Below, piece by piece: positions 46,401-56,440 of a DNA stretch of 64,000 nucleotides. The position numbers were made by a program, and so were the translations under genes. Source of the DNA: Mytilus edulis. Lineage: Eukaryota > Mollusca > Bivalvia > Mytilida > Mytilidae. The number at the start of each line of letters is the position of its first letter. Within the stretch, counting starts at the first letter, position 1. Where the stretch lies: assembly GCF_963676685.1 (NCBI RefSeq), contig NC_092350.1, positions 40,085,373 through 40,149,372 of the forward strand. The letters run 5' to 3'. Below the pieces are notes generated by a model. The model ran no database searches. It had not been told where the DNA came from and saw nothing but the letters and a program-made list of their open reading frames with translations.

Positions 46401-49400
46401 TTGTGAATGGAAGAGATGTATATTCATTGTGGCTAGGTCAGCTTAAAATGAATAAAACAATGTAAGAAAACTGTTATTCATCAATGAATGTTTACAATCA
46501 GGTCAGTTCTTAAAATAAGAAAAATTTCAAGAAATAAGGTCAGAATATAGAAAGTTCTCAAATTTTCCAGACTGCAACAAATACATTTTGTACATTGAAA
46601 ATCTAATAGTGCACAGTGACTGATTTTAATCAGAATTATTTAATATAAGCTGGATCAGAAAAAAGCCATAAGGCATCTCATCAATGATATCAGTAGACCA
46701 TCGTGATAAAACATCATTTACAGCTAGACTAATCACACTGTAGACATATGAAATGACGGTCATTGTGTTAATTCTTTTATTCAAACTGCTTCGATATCTG
46801 CTAGAAATGAGAAAAAAGAAATCTAAAAGTTAATGAAGTGGTAAAATATTGAGCAGTATGTACTTTTGGGCCAGGTGAGCTTAAAATGAATAAAACAATG
46901 TAAGAATACTGTTATTGATCAATGAATGTTTACTATCAGGTCAGTTCATAAAATAAGAAAAATTTCAAGAAATAAGGTTAGAATATAGATAGTTCTCAAA
47001 TTTTTCAGACTGCAACAAATACGTTTTGTAAATTGAAAATGTAATAGTGCAAAGTGACTGATTTTAATCAGAATGATTTAATAGCTGGATCAGAAAAAAG
47101 CCATAAGGCATCTCATCAATGATATCAGTAGACCATCGTGATAAAACATCATTTACAGCTACACAAATATCTTTCTTTAAGACTTTTTGGAATGGTTGGA
47201 AATGAGAAATAGGAAATCTAAAAATTTTAGAAGGGATAAAATATTGAGATGTATATTCTTTTTAGCCAGGTGAGCTTAAAATGAATAAAACAATGCAAGA
47301 ATACTGTTTATTCATTAAGGAATGTTTAAAATCAGGTCAGTTCATAAAATAAGAAAAATTCAAGAAATAAGGTTAGAATATATAGAAAGTTCTCAAATTT
47401 TTCAGAATGCAACAAATAAATTTGTACATTGAAAATCTAATAGTGCACAGTGACTGAATTTAATCAGAATGATTTAATATTAGCTGGATCAGAAAAAAGC
47501 CATAAGGCATCTCATCAATGATATCAGTAGACCATCGTGATAAAACATCATTTACAGCTAGACTAATCACACTGTAGACATATGAAATGACATCATTTTG
47601 TTAATTCTTTTATCCAAACTGCTTCGAAATCTGCTAGAAATGAGAAAAAAGAAATCTAAAAGTTAATGAAGTGGTAAAATATTGAGCAGTATGTACTTTT
47701 GAGCCAGGTGAGCTTAAAATGAATAAAACAATGTAAGAATACTGTTTATTCATCAAGGAATATTTACTATCACGCAAGTGCATAAAAATTATTTTTTTCA
47801 AGAAATAAGGTTAAATTATAGAAAGTCCTCAAAATTTTCAGACTGCAACAAAGACATGTTGTACATTGAAAATCTAAATAGTTATGTGTATCAAAGGTAC
47901 TAGGATTATATATGCCAGTTGCACATTTAGTCTACTTGTAAGACTCATCAGAAACGTTGAGCACTCAGATAAAAAAGTGCACAGTGAACATTGTGATTTT
48001 ATTCAGAATGATTTAATAGCTGGATCAGAAAAAAGCCATAAGGCATCTCATCAATGATATCAGTAGACCATCGTGATAAAACATCATTTACAGCTACACA
48101 AAATACACTGTAGGCATATTTATGAAATGACAGTAATTTATTTTAATGCTTTTAATTGGACTTCTTGAATTGGTTCTAAAAGAAAACTAGAAAATCTAAA
48201 AATTATTGAAGGGGTATAATATTGAAAAGTATGTTCTTTTGAGCCAGTGAATGAATACTATTTAATTTTTTTTTGGTTTTTTGTTTTTTTTAATATCTAC
48301 ACTCAGATAATGTCATATAATAAGACAAATGTCAAGAAATATGGTTACAAGATAACATTTCAGGACTTCATTTAGAGAAATTTCAAAGCTAACATGAGTG
48401 TTTTTGTAAGTCAAAAGTATTAAAATATCAAACTTTTATACAGATAGATTTGATAGGAAAATGAAAGATAATCAGAACACAAGCCCTAAGTGGAAGTTTT
48501 CAGATTTTAAAGGCAGCAATATAAATCAATCTAACAATGCACAGGGAAAATTCAAATTATATTTAGAATGATTTAATAGCTGGATCAGAAAAAAGCCATA
48601 AGGCATCTCATCAATGATATCAGTAGACCATCGTGATAAAACATCATTTACAGCTACACAAAATACACTGTAGGCATATGAAATTGCTAACACTTTTATT
48701 TCTTTTATTAATTTATTTGGACTTCTTCGATGTGTGAGAAACAGAAAATCTAAAAATTAATGAAGGGGTAAAATATTGAAAAGTATGTGTTAATATATGT
48801 GAATGCCATGGCTATTTTTAAAAAATAATGTTTTGGAGAACAAGAAGAATATCACAAGAAATAAAAATATCACAGACAAGTTTGCTGCCAAATCGTATCA
48901 AGAATTTGCGACTACAGAAATTAGCTTGTCAATATTATTTCTTTGATGTTATGCATGTTCATGACTGCTAAACAATATCCAAATAATCACAATTCAAGTA
49001 CAATGTACATTGTACATGTGTTACAGAGAAAACAAAGGCAAGCCAGTATACGTACAATGTATACTTTTGGGGCCCTTTATTGCTTGCCGTTCAATGTGAG
49101 CCATTTGTAAAGGCTCTGTGTTGAAGACCATACTTTGACCTATGATGTTCTAATTTTACAAATTGTGACTTGGATCAAGATCTGTCTCATTGGCACTGAT
49201 ATCATATCTTCGTTCATCTATTCTTTGCACTTTGTTTTGAAAAGGGGTAAAAAATAAACTTTAAAGTACATGTATATGCATGGATATCCAGCAATCTTTT
49301 TGAATGAAGCTGTATCAGAAAAAAGCCATGAGGCATCTCATCAATGATATCAGTAGACCATCGTGATAAAACATCATTTACAGCTTTATTCAAACTTTTC

Positions 49401-50829
49401 CATCGACATGAAAAGTTAGGACAAGTGATTATTTCTTTTATTCAGACATTATACCCTTGTAGGCTTGTACTAGTGTAAAGTACATTTTGTACACCTTTAA
49501 ACAATTGTGTTTGGAGTTCAAGTAGTCCCAGTAGGTCAAATTATCAACTTGACAACAACACTTTACCTTGGTCGAAGGACTAGGCTTGTGAGTATTTGGG
49601 ATGACTGAATACATTTTTTGTAGTCCCAACACACTGGCACAATGTATATTTTGGTTGCAATAAATGTACATGTAAACGTTCTTACCTCTCTGGGTGTTTT
49701 GAATCCCAGACCAACACTGAAATAATGTCTAAGAGTCTTCTTTTTTCCAGCACCTTGCTTCTTGTTCAGAAACACTGTGGGCTGCTTTTGAAACGACCTT
49801 TCTGTCTGTTAAATAGAAATTTGAATTACATTTAAATTAGTCCAGTTACAAATGTATTAGTGAATGAATTGTTAATTATAAGGTACATGTTAGAATTCTG
49901 CTTTTTAAAGAGCAAAGGGTTTCACAAAATACTTATTTACCCCAATATTTTGCTTATGGTTGTTTATAAAATGTGTCTTTTGGGTTATTACTTGTACATT
50001 TGTAGGTCTAAATTCTTATCATTTTTGATCCTCATAGAAACGAAGATGGCGGAATTACAATGGAAAATATTCTGGAAAATGTGAAGGTCAGGATTATTAC
50101 AGTGCGATCACTTAAAAGGTAGTTCAGTAGTGGTTTTTCTTTTTGCGATATATGAATGGAATGTGAAAAACTATATCTCGAGTGAACGCGATTGATAGTT
50201 TAGATTATTTTTACCGATAACCGCTACGAATTTCAGCTGACGGCGACTATACATTGTGTTCATGAATATTTTCAGTATGCTTGCAGAGAATTTTTTAAGG
50301 TCTTATTCAAACTATTGATTACAACATTGCAAATAATTACATATATAATATATAAAAGTTTTAATATAAAAGCAATAATCTTTGAATTTATCTTTGTATT
50401 ATGTGCAAGATTATTTTTTAAAATCGCGTGAACGGCAATTTGAAAAATGTAAGAGGAAGACGAGGCTCGGAAGACTTATTGTTGTCTGAAATTTCAAGTT
50501 TTGCCTTTGGGAATACGATATATTGGTTTTAGAAAATTTCGTTTTTATGAAAAGCCTATTCCTTTTGATTTGATGAAGTGTCGGCGCAATACAGATTTAT
50601 TAGACAAACTTATGTACAGACTTGAATTTGTGCCCCAGCAACCCCCCTTTTTTTGTTTCCTTTAACTTTTCATGCGTTACTTCTGTTGTAGAATGTTCAA
50701 ATTCGTGTTTTATAAATTCATACTTTTTAATAATAATTAAAACTGTTAATAAAACACGAAAAATATATAGAAAACGTGCAAATAGACACATTTGTTCGAC
50801 GGCCATGTGGACTGTACCTGTTCTGCCAT
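40410..50829 (-). CDS. RPS11: 40S ribosomal protein S11 (uS17), four coding exons
   Basis: Minus-strand exons 50829-50818, 49805-49686, 43207-43002 and 40533-40410 with GT/AG introns of 1012, 6478 and 2468 bp give 153 residues (human 158). Conserved stretches are plain: [87 protein letters not shown]. Exon 1 encodes only MAEQ, so it is shorter than ORF scanners see. The third junction splits an Arg codon (AG|A). uS17 binds 18S rRNA in the body of the small subunit. The introns hold two separate snoRNA arrays on the same strand, making this a snoRNA host gene, as RPS11 is for SNORD35B in human. A pyrimidine-rich start precedes the ATG and the polyadenylation signal overlaps the stop codon. Confidence 0.97.
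40803..40860 (-). ncRNA. Unassigned 58-nt C/D-like RNA, copy a (RPS11 intron 3)
   Basis: Minus strand: terminal stem TGCC...GGCA, box C-like ATGAGGA, internal C'-like GTGAAGA, box D CTGA next to the closing stem, guide-like ACGCACGTCAGT before box D. The D' position reads CAGA here. It is the copy nearest to exon 4, about 270 nt from the acceptor. Confidence 0.7.
41058..41115 (-). ncRNA. Unassigned 58-nt C/D-like RNA, copy b (RPS11 intron 3)
   Basis: Same stem, boxes and guide as copy a. It differs in the D' guide (TTCTTTTCAGAAC in place of TTCTGTTCAGAAC on the minus strand). The flank TTACAACTAAAATA is conserved with copies c and d. Confidence 0.7.
41587..41644 (-). ncRNA. Unassigned 58-nt C/D-like RNA, copy c (RPS11 intron 3)
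   Basis: Stem, C, C' and D boxes as in the others. The D' region reads TTCTTTTCTGATCTGTG on the minus strand, so a canonical CTGA D' box is present in this copy. The downstream flank GGCACACAAGTTATAGTCAA matches copy d. Confidence 0.72.
42075..42132 (-). ncRNA. Unassigned 58-nt C/D-like RNA, copy d (RPS11 intron 3)
   Basis: Identical to copy c over the 58 nt, including the canonical D' CTGA. The flanks show that c and d arose by a recent duplication of a longer unit. Confidence 0.72.
42711..42768 (-). ncRNA. Unassigned 58-nt C/D-like RNA, copy e (RPS11 intron 3)
   Basis: Identical to copy a over the 58 nt, with D' CAGA. It is the copy nearest to exon 3, about 230 nt after its donor. Guide and boxes unchanged although flanks differ. 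Confidence 0.7.
43293..43370 (-). ncRNA. SNORD35: SNORD35-type box C/D snoRNA, copy 1 (RPS11 intron 2)
   Basis: Minus strand: terminal stem AGCTG/CAGCT, box C ATGATGT, guide TCACGATGGTCTA, D' CTGA, C' TTGATGA, box D CTGA. The guide complements the 28S rRNA segment AGACCGTCGTGA with one G-U pair, as vertebrate U35 does. Its 3' end lies 85 nt from the exon 3 acceptor, near the distance usual for intronic C/D snoRNAs, so it is the best placed of the nine. Confidence 0.9.
43542..43618 (-). ncRNA. SNORD35: SNORD35-type box C/D snoRNA, copy 2
   Basis: The 68-nt core is identical to copy 1; only the closing stem differs (plus strand GCTGTATCAG). An acceptor-like TGTTGCAG lies about 61 nt downstream on the minus strand. 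Confidence 0.88.
44219..45709. mobile_element. PIF/Harbinger-like element with GGCCTAAATTAAAATATTG ends, TAA target duplication
   Basis: GGCCTAAATTAAAATATTGT...TTGCCC on the left and GGGCAAACAATC-AATATTTTAATTTAAGCC on the right are inverse. TAA flanks both ends (44216-44218 and 45710-45712). It sits inside the family B element and itself contains the 44448-44776 element. No transposase ORF. GGTAGGTAGGTA lies near the left end. Confidence 0.78.
44448..44776. mobile_element. MITE with CAGGGTTCTCGCTAAGG ends
   Basis: The left end CAGGGTTCTCGCTAAGG and right end CCTTAGCGAGAACCCTG are perfect inverses. Flanks are AGTATT on both sides. It contains reiterated GGACTC/GAGTCC motifs near both ends (GGCGAGTCCAGGGACTCG; GATGAGTCCAGGACTCATGG). 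329 bp, no ORF; hAT-type ends. Confidence 0.85.
46241..46317 (-). ncRNA. SNORD35: SNORD35-type box C/D snoRNA, copy 3
   Basis: Core identical to copy 1, stem variant (plus strand GCTGCATCAG). Separated from copy 2 by 2.6 kb holding the nested elements at 43662-46093. Confidence 0.88.
46648..46725 (-). ncRNA. SNORD35: SNORD35-type box C/D snoRNA, copy 4
   Basis: Identical to copy 1 over all 78 nt. An acceptor-like GTTGCAG lies 74 nt downstream of the RNA on the host strand. Confidence 0.9.
47083..47160 (-). ncRNA. SNORD35: SNORD35-type box C/D snoRNA, copy 5
   Basis: Identical to copy 1. Box positions on the plus strand: box C 47146-47152, guide 47129-47140, D' 47125-47128, C' 47113-47119, box D 47090-47093. 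An acceptor-like TTTGTTGCAG lies 71 nt downstream. Confidence 0.9.
47482..47559 (-). ncRNA. SNORD35: SNORD35-type box C/D snoRNA, copy 6
   Basis: Identical to copy 1 over 78 nt. Its flanks (CTAATCACACTGTAGACATA) match those of copy 4, showing a two-copy duplication unit. Confidence 0.9.
47885..47985 (+). repeat. Dispersed repeat inserted beside SNORD35 copy 7
   Basis: TGTGTATCAAAGGTACTAGG, ATTTAGTCTACTTGTAAGAC-TCATCAGAAACG match the block at 7003-7095. Confidence 0.6.
48018..48095 (-). ncRNA. SNORD35: SNORD35-type box C/D snoRNA, copy 7
   Basis: Identical to copy 1 over 78 nt. A dispersed repeat (47885-47985) has inserted next to it without disturbing the RNA. Confidence 0.9.
48578..48655 (-). 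ncRNA. SNORD35: SNORD35-type box C/D snoRNA, copy 8
   Basis: Identical to copy 1. The following ACACAAAATACACTGTAGGC is shared with copy 7, so 7 and 8 are sister copies. Confidence 0.9.
49066..49212 (+). repeat. Dispersed repeat family U, short copy in RPS11 intron 2
   Basis: GGGGCCCTTTATTGCTTGCC, AAGGCTCTGTGTTGAAGACC and GTCTCATTGGCACTGATATC are family U lines. Confidence 0.65.
49308..49385 (-). ncRNA. SNORD35: SNORD35-type box C/D snoRNA, copy 9
   Basis: The copy nearest exon 2, about 300 nt from its donor. One substitution in the core (plus strand CCATGAGGC for CCATAAGGC), outside the boxes and the D' guide, plus a stem change. Flanks do not match the other copies. Confidence 0.88.
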
Positions 50830-50842
50830 CTTGGCTTGATGA

Positions 50843-50862
50843 AAAAGGCCGGAAGAGGGCGC
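50843..50862 (-). promoter_or_regulatory. Candidate TCT/5'TOP start of RPS11
   Basis: Read on the minus strand, GCGCCCTCTTCCGGCCTTTT lies about 15-35 nt before the ATG. The pyrimidine run would give a 5'TOP mRNA beginning in CTCTTCC or CCTTTTTC, and CTTCCGG is an ETS-type site. Both are usual at animal ribosomal protein promoters. The exact start base is not determined. Confidence 0.5.
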
Positions 50863-51277
50863 TTTAATTATACGTCTGTTTCGTATTACCTCCCCATTAG
50901 GAGCACCATTGTACGATAAGCTGCATAATACTACTACTGTATCAGTTTAAATTTTTATTTATTGTTTTATTTTTAAATGATATTGAGATTTCTCCGCACA
51001 AACTACTAATGCCTCTTTCATACATGTGATGGACTGTGAAACTCAGATCAGGAGATTTGGAAATTTTGGTCAGGAGATTAGGACTCAGATCAGGAGGTTT
51101 TTTTATCGACATAAATTTTGTCGTAAATGTAACCGTCTAATGTAGAAATTGTATTTTCTCTTCAAATTTCCATCAAATTGTAATATGTTTATAGTACCCT
51201 TATTGCCTTTCTATTTGAATGAAAATAAAATTTTAAGAAGAATCTGTTTCTTCTTTTGTTTTGTTTTTGATAATTGA

Positions 51278-53599
51278 GGGGGGGGGCTAGAGGGGGTCTC
51301 ATCCAGATTTCCCGGTTTTAATATCAGAAAATCCCGAAATCCCGAACATATTTTGTTAAAAATCCCGATCCCGATAAACAAGAAATCACCATTTATTTAA
51401 TAAAGAGGTCCTTCACTATTTAAGATAACGAATAGACACATCTGACACAACTTTTAAAGCAGGCCGTCCTGGTAAACTTTGAAAATTAAACCCTCTGAGT
51501 AATGTTGTTCTTAATTATTTGCTTTCAATTTGTGCATTTTGACCAATATATTTAGTACGTACATTTTAAACACGTCAAATTGGGGTATTTGTTTTCTTCA
51601 AAATTGCAGAATGCCAGAAATATTTTTATATAATATTCGATTATAGAGAAGACTGTGTCTGTGAAATTATATGTGTAGTAAGGCGAAGAAAAAAATACAT
51701 GTGTTTCAGGTAACATCCCCTAAAAAAATAGGATCGGTAGGAAAGCAAAATAGTTTTTTTTTCAAACGTTTTTGACTGGTTCATATGGGAGAAAAATTCT
51801 GACTTAACAAGTGCTTGTCCACATAACATCCAATAACCTTTTAAGAGTAGAGTTAGATTATAGGTACTTAAAATTAGATATATATATATAGGGGTACCGG
51901 AAACACATGTGTTTTCTTTTAGGTCTTACTCTTATTAAAAATATGGGAAGGGTTGTAAAGAGGCGTTATGTTCACGGACAAACGCGAAATAAAATTACAA
52001 TTTCACGATGAACGAAAAATAAATAAAATGCTTGCACGTTGCCGTTTTTACTAATTTCACAGTAAAGCGTTGAAAAACTTTTTTTCACGGAAGGTTGTAA
52101 ATTAAAAATGGCAAAACATGTTGCACGAAAAAAAACCTTTACCACACTCTTTGGGTATACTGATACTCTAAATCAGAGCGACACTAATACCAAGGAGCTT
52201 ATAGACATTTATCATGAATTTTGGTTAGCATTTCATTCGCGTACAGTGGATATTAAATATGGCACTCAAAAAAACAAAAATAGCAATAAGATCTGGATCT
52301 ACTCTGTTTCTAGATGCGATTCTGATTGAAGTATAATGAAAGGCAGTGGCTATTTTGCCGGCTCCGGCAAAATAGCGATTCATATAGAGTTTTGCCATTT
52401 TGCCGGTCCTATTTCAGATTTTTAATCAAGATGATATGAAATATATTTTTTCAGGAAACTATTTATGCACAAATGATATATGTGGCTAGATGTCAATAAC
52501 CTTTTAATGTTCGCCTTGCATTCCTGGTCAGTTAAATTCGGAGAACTCTACTCATTTAATTACATGTACATACGTTAAATTCTGTCGAACATTAAACGTT
52601 CAAAATAGAAAACAACAAAATGTGATGTTATAAAACAAACTTGATTTTCGACAGATATGAAAAGCTTCAGCAGGTTTTAGAGCAATTTGAAAACGACAAC
52701 TATGTGTAACTGAGGAAACGTGAAACGAGGGCTACAAAAAGTTAAAGATTAATACAAAAAAATTATTGTACACACAATGCATAGAAATCTAGCTAATGGC
52801 AGCATTTATTTTATGATTTTATGAATAATGAATACTAAAATGTATATTAATTATCTGCATTTCAGTCTGCAAAAGTGATGCAGACGCAAAAGAAACAGGT
52901 TTAGTAACGCTCATCGAGCAGTTTGAAGTTGTTGGGTGTTACTTTTTGTTTCAAAACTAATATAAATTTTTTATTAAAAGTTTTAATCAGAATGTCGATT
53001 TTTTTTATGGGTTTGTATGCTTTTCTTATGTGTATTTATTATATGTTTTTCTATTAAGAAATATATTTTAGTCTTCCTATCAAAGAAAAAAGTACTAGTA
53101 TCAATTTTGATATTTATGTTTTTCTTTTTTAAATATTTGAAAAATACACATTTTTAGAGACTACTTATTCTAAAAGTAAAGAATATCAATTTAAATAAAT
53201 TAAATAAATTTTTAAAGAAGACATTTTAGTATAGACATTCCTTATTAAAGTGTATGTTTCTATCTTTTTGTTATTCTTAATTTCTATACTTCTATTAAAA
53301 TCTTAGTTAAGACCGGCAAAATAGCAAAACTCTATGTAAATCACTATTTTGCCGGAGCCGGCAAAATAGCGCCAAGGAGATGATGAAAATGGCACTTTTA
53401 TCTGTCCAAGGTACAGTTTTTTGTCAATCCCGTTATATTTCAACATAAAAATCCCGATTTCCCATGGCTAAAAACGTGGGTTTCCCGTATCCCGATGATT
53501 TTCTATCCCGAATTCCCGATCTTTAAACAAGGCAATCCCAATTTCCCGTTGCTAAAATCGGCCAATCCCGGCGTCCCGAAAATGGTCTCGCCCCCCCTC
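51278..53599. mobile_element. 2.3-kb hAT-type non-autonomous element, ATAATTGA target duplication
   Basis: ATAATTGA flanks both ends (51270-51277 and 53600-53607), an 8-bp target duplication. Ends are GGGGGGGGCTAGAGGGGGTC-TC and the inverse GGTCTCGCCCCCCCTC. Both subterminal regions carry reiterated (A/T)TCCCGA(A/T)-type motifs (51310-51375 and 53425-53580). The interior holds a second inverted-repeat element at 52348-53373. No transposase. Confidence 0.85.
52348..53373. mobile_element. Nested element with ATTTTGCCGGCTCCGGCAAAAT ends
   Basis: The left arm (52348-52420: TATTTTGCCGGCTCCGGCAA, AATAGCGATTCATATAGAGT, ATTTTGCCGGTCC) is the imperfect inverse of the right arm (53310-53373). GCCGGCTCCGGC is itself palindromic. 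About 1 kb, AT-rich inside, no ORF. Target duplication is unclear (AAGGCAGT versus AAGGAGAT). Confidence 0.8.
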
Positions 53600-54637
53600 A
53601 TAATTGAGTGCTGACTGCTTTCAAATAAATCATTATATTTATTTATCTTATCTGTATAGATTTGTATTCATGTCTCCATCTCCTTATTATTGGTAACAGT
53701 ATAGACAAATAAGAAAGAAATATGCTATTATACATGTATATTTGCAACATGATAAATTAATAATAAAAATAATAAACTCTAACAATAGTATTGCATGGTT
53801 TTTAAGCAAATATGAAAGTCATATTTCTAGAAAATTTAAAGACTGAAACAGTGTAAAATGATTTGCTAACTAAATCAATAAAATCTTATATACCATGTAT
53901 ACTGGCATAAACAAGTCTCAATCTCTATACATTTTTAAAACTAACTAGGATTTGTATTCTGTCTAATATAAATTGTACATATTGGGTACTTCAAACACAA
54001 AATTCACAGACAGACTTCCCATATAAACTTCAATTTAATCCTTGAAAAGAAGTCTAGATTGCTAAAATAATTTATAAATTTATATTTTTTTATTTGTCCC
54101 AAAACATTTAAATTTATTCAATTACCATCCTTTTATGATTATTTGATTAAAATATTATTCATTTATAGTCTTTTTACAATTTACATTTTTTAAAGCAAAA
54201 TAACTTAAAGCAGGATAAATCAAAGGGAAGTAACCAAATACACAAAGTTTTTATAACACACCGGCAGTTAGCCAGAGGTAAACATCGTTGATTACCTGTA
54301 TGTTTGACACCCAAGCTGTCAAATGAAGCCATATAATTATACTTCTTCTTTGATTTACAGGTAAAATTTAACACAGGTGTCAATTAAACCTCTATGGTAG
54401 TAACAAATTATCAAATATGGCGACTGAAAATTTTCATTCATGAAATATTTCATACACGGGAGGTTTTTTTTTCTAAACGGGAGGACGGGAGGAGACCCCT
54501 GAAAACGGGATTATTGTACTCCCGTCGGGAGGTTCACATGTATGCTCTTTTTTAGTCTTCTTTAAAGTGAAAATACACTTACCTGGCGCAGACTAAGCCG
54601 CTTTAATTAAGTCAGTGACAACAAACGGTCAGTATCT

Positions 54638-55770
54638 GCTAGTGTAACAAAAAATTTGTTCCGGCGTGACATTTGTTCCACTGGAACAAATTTCATAGGA
54701 AATATGTTCCACCGGAACTTATGTCACAGAAAATATGTTCCAGCACTATAAAATTTGTTCCGGAACTAATTTTTTAAACAAGTGTGAAATAAGTTCCGGA
54801 ACAAAAATCACAGCACCATGAGTTTTGTTCCAATATTAAAATTTAAAAAAAAAAGTGAAATAAGTTCTTTTGATATTAGTTTTAAACGAAGGTATTTTAT
54901 AGAAATCAATGAAAATGTTCTGCGCGAAACATAAGTTCTGTGCTTGCATGGGGTACATTTGCAATTGAAGGAATGACTGTAGGATGAAGATAAGAAAATG
55001 ATGCGATGATAATGTATCTGTGTTTTATCGTTTATGTGGTATTCAACCTCCTTGTTCCTAATGACCTGTCATGGGTGTTCTAATCATACATGTACTTAGC
55101 TATGGTCATTGCACATTTTTAAAAGATTGTGTCTTTTGTTTCTTTATGTCTTTTAATAAAATTGATCAGTCACTTTGTCCTTTTTAAAAAAGTACAAATG
55201 TTCATCTTTAACTATAATACTTTTTTTCGGAGTGACTTTTATTATTGACATTATTATTTCTTATTCTACTTTTTCCTGGCTTATAAGTGCCACTTTTAGT
55301 ATTATTAATTGAGCATGTTATTAAAATTTTGCTTTACTCCACATGATCCAATTGGATGTTTACACTTTTTATTTATTACATTATCAATATAATACATGTT
55401 TTTTATAATGACTTTAAACTCACTGATGACAAGTGCTCAGTATATATAAGATAACTTGTTTAACCAGTGGAACACATTTCACAGACAAGGAACTTATTTC
55501 ACCAGGTGAGGAACAAATTTCACAAATCCAGAACTTATTTCACCAGGTAAGGAACAAATCTCACAAACATGGAACTTATTTCACTAGGTAAGGAACAAAT
55601 TTCACCAACCCAGAACTTATTTCACCAAATAAAGTGTGGAACTTATTTCATAGAGATGGAACAAATTATATAGAAATTGTCTGTGAAAAAAGTTCTCCCA
55701 GAACATATTTCCTGTGAAATTAGTTCCACTGGAACTTTTTTCACAGGAACAAATTTTGGCTCACATTAGC
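54638..55770. mobile_element. Inverted-repeat element with iterated GGAAC(A/T)(A/T)ATTTCAC arrays
   Basis: Ends GCTAGTGTAACAAAAAATTT-GTTCC and the inverse GGAACAAATTTTGGCTCACATTAGC. The left 200 bp has about eight GTTCC/GGAAC sites; the right 290 bp (55469-55760) has about thirteen, many in the frame GGAAC-TTATTTCACCAGGTA. The middle 600 bp is AT-rich without ORF. Sites alternate GGAACAAATTTCAC and GGAACTTATTTCAC. Confidence 0.8.
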
Positions 55771-55789
55771 CTATTATTTTGTTGACATG

Positions 55790-56440
55790 CCGGTCACGGT
55801 ATATTTGTAGAATCTTTGTAGTATGTGAAATAAAGAAAAAATAATATACATATCTATTGTCTGGGTATTGCATATGTTATTGTTTATAATATTGTTTGTA
55901 TGCTATATGCTTTCCTGGGGCCCTAATCAGTTGGTGAATGAAAATATTCTATTCTATACAACTCGGCATGGGGAGAGTGAACGTTCATCCACTGTAACAC
56001 TATATTTTCAGTAACAAATTACATCCACTTGATTTTAACTTAGGTGGATAGTTTTCTTATTGGAAACCATATCACATCTCCTTAATAACACCGTGCATTC
56101 TATTTTTAACATTAAAAAAGGTCATTTTTTCTTAAGTTTTAGGAATCTCAAGTTTTAGTTTCATGGAGTATTTTATGATATCAAAGCTATATGTTCTCAT
56201 GTATTGATTCTTATTTAAGTCCTGTACTTGGAAAGTAAATAGCAAATACAAGTTATTTGTAGTATATTTATGTTACAAAGTATGAAGCATCCAGGTCTTC
56301 TACATTCTAAAATATAAAGCTTTCCCTATGTCTGATGTCTAGCTTTCTGCGACAACAGTCGCTCGACAAAAAAGAAAAACAATTATTCAAAATTGTCCAA
56401 AGCACCAAAAAGTCAATTACACAATGGCAGAATGAGATAT
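55790..56440. other. Intergenic AT-rich stretch, no gene found
   Basis: No conserved protein frame, splice-site pair or clear repeat boundary was seen here. Short open frames lack recognisable motifs. Confidence 0.4.

Larger units (their letters stand above)
46100..49100. repeat. Tandem ~330-540-bp duplication units carrying the SNORD35 copies
   Basis: Sequence between copies 3-8 repeats lines such as GGTGAGCTTAAAATGAATAA, CAAGAAATAAGGTTAGAATA and ACTGCAACAAATAC, with many substitutions and indels. Units alternate in their flank type (TAGACTAATCACACTG or TACACAAA). The snoRNA core in each unit is unchanged, so the spacers evolve much faster than the RNAs. Confidence 0.85.

Noticed and set aside
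43293-49385. Regularly repeated 78-bp units resembling a CRISPR array
   Set aside because: Spacing is 0.25-2.6 kb, the spacers are homologous duplications, and the repeats contain C/D boxes and lie in an animal intron.
50622-50867. Plus-strand ORF overlapping the RPS11 promoter and exon 1
   Set aside because: It is antisense to the RPS11 start region, with no family resemblance or splice context.
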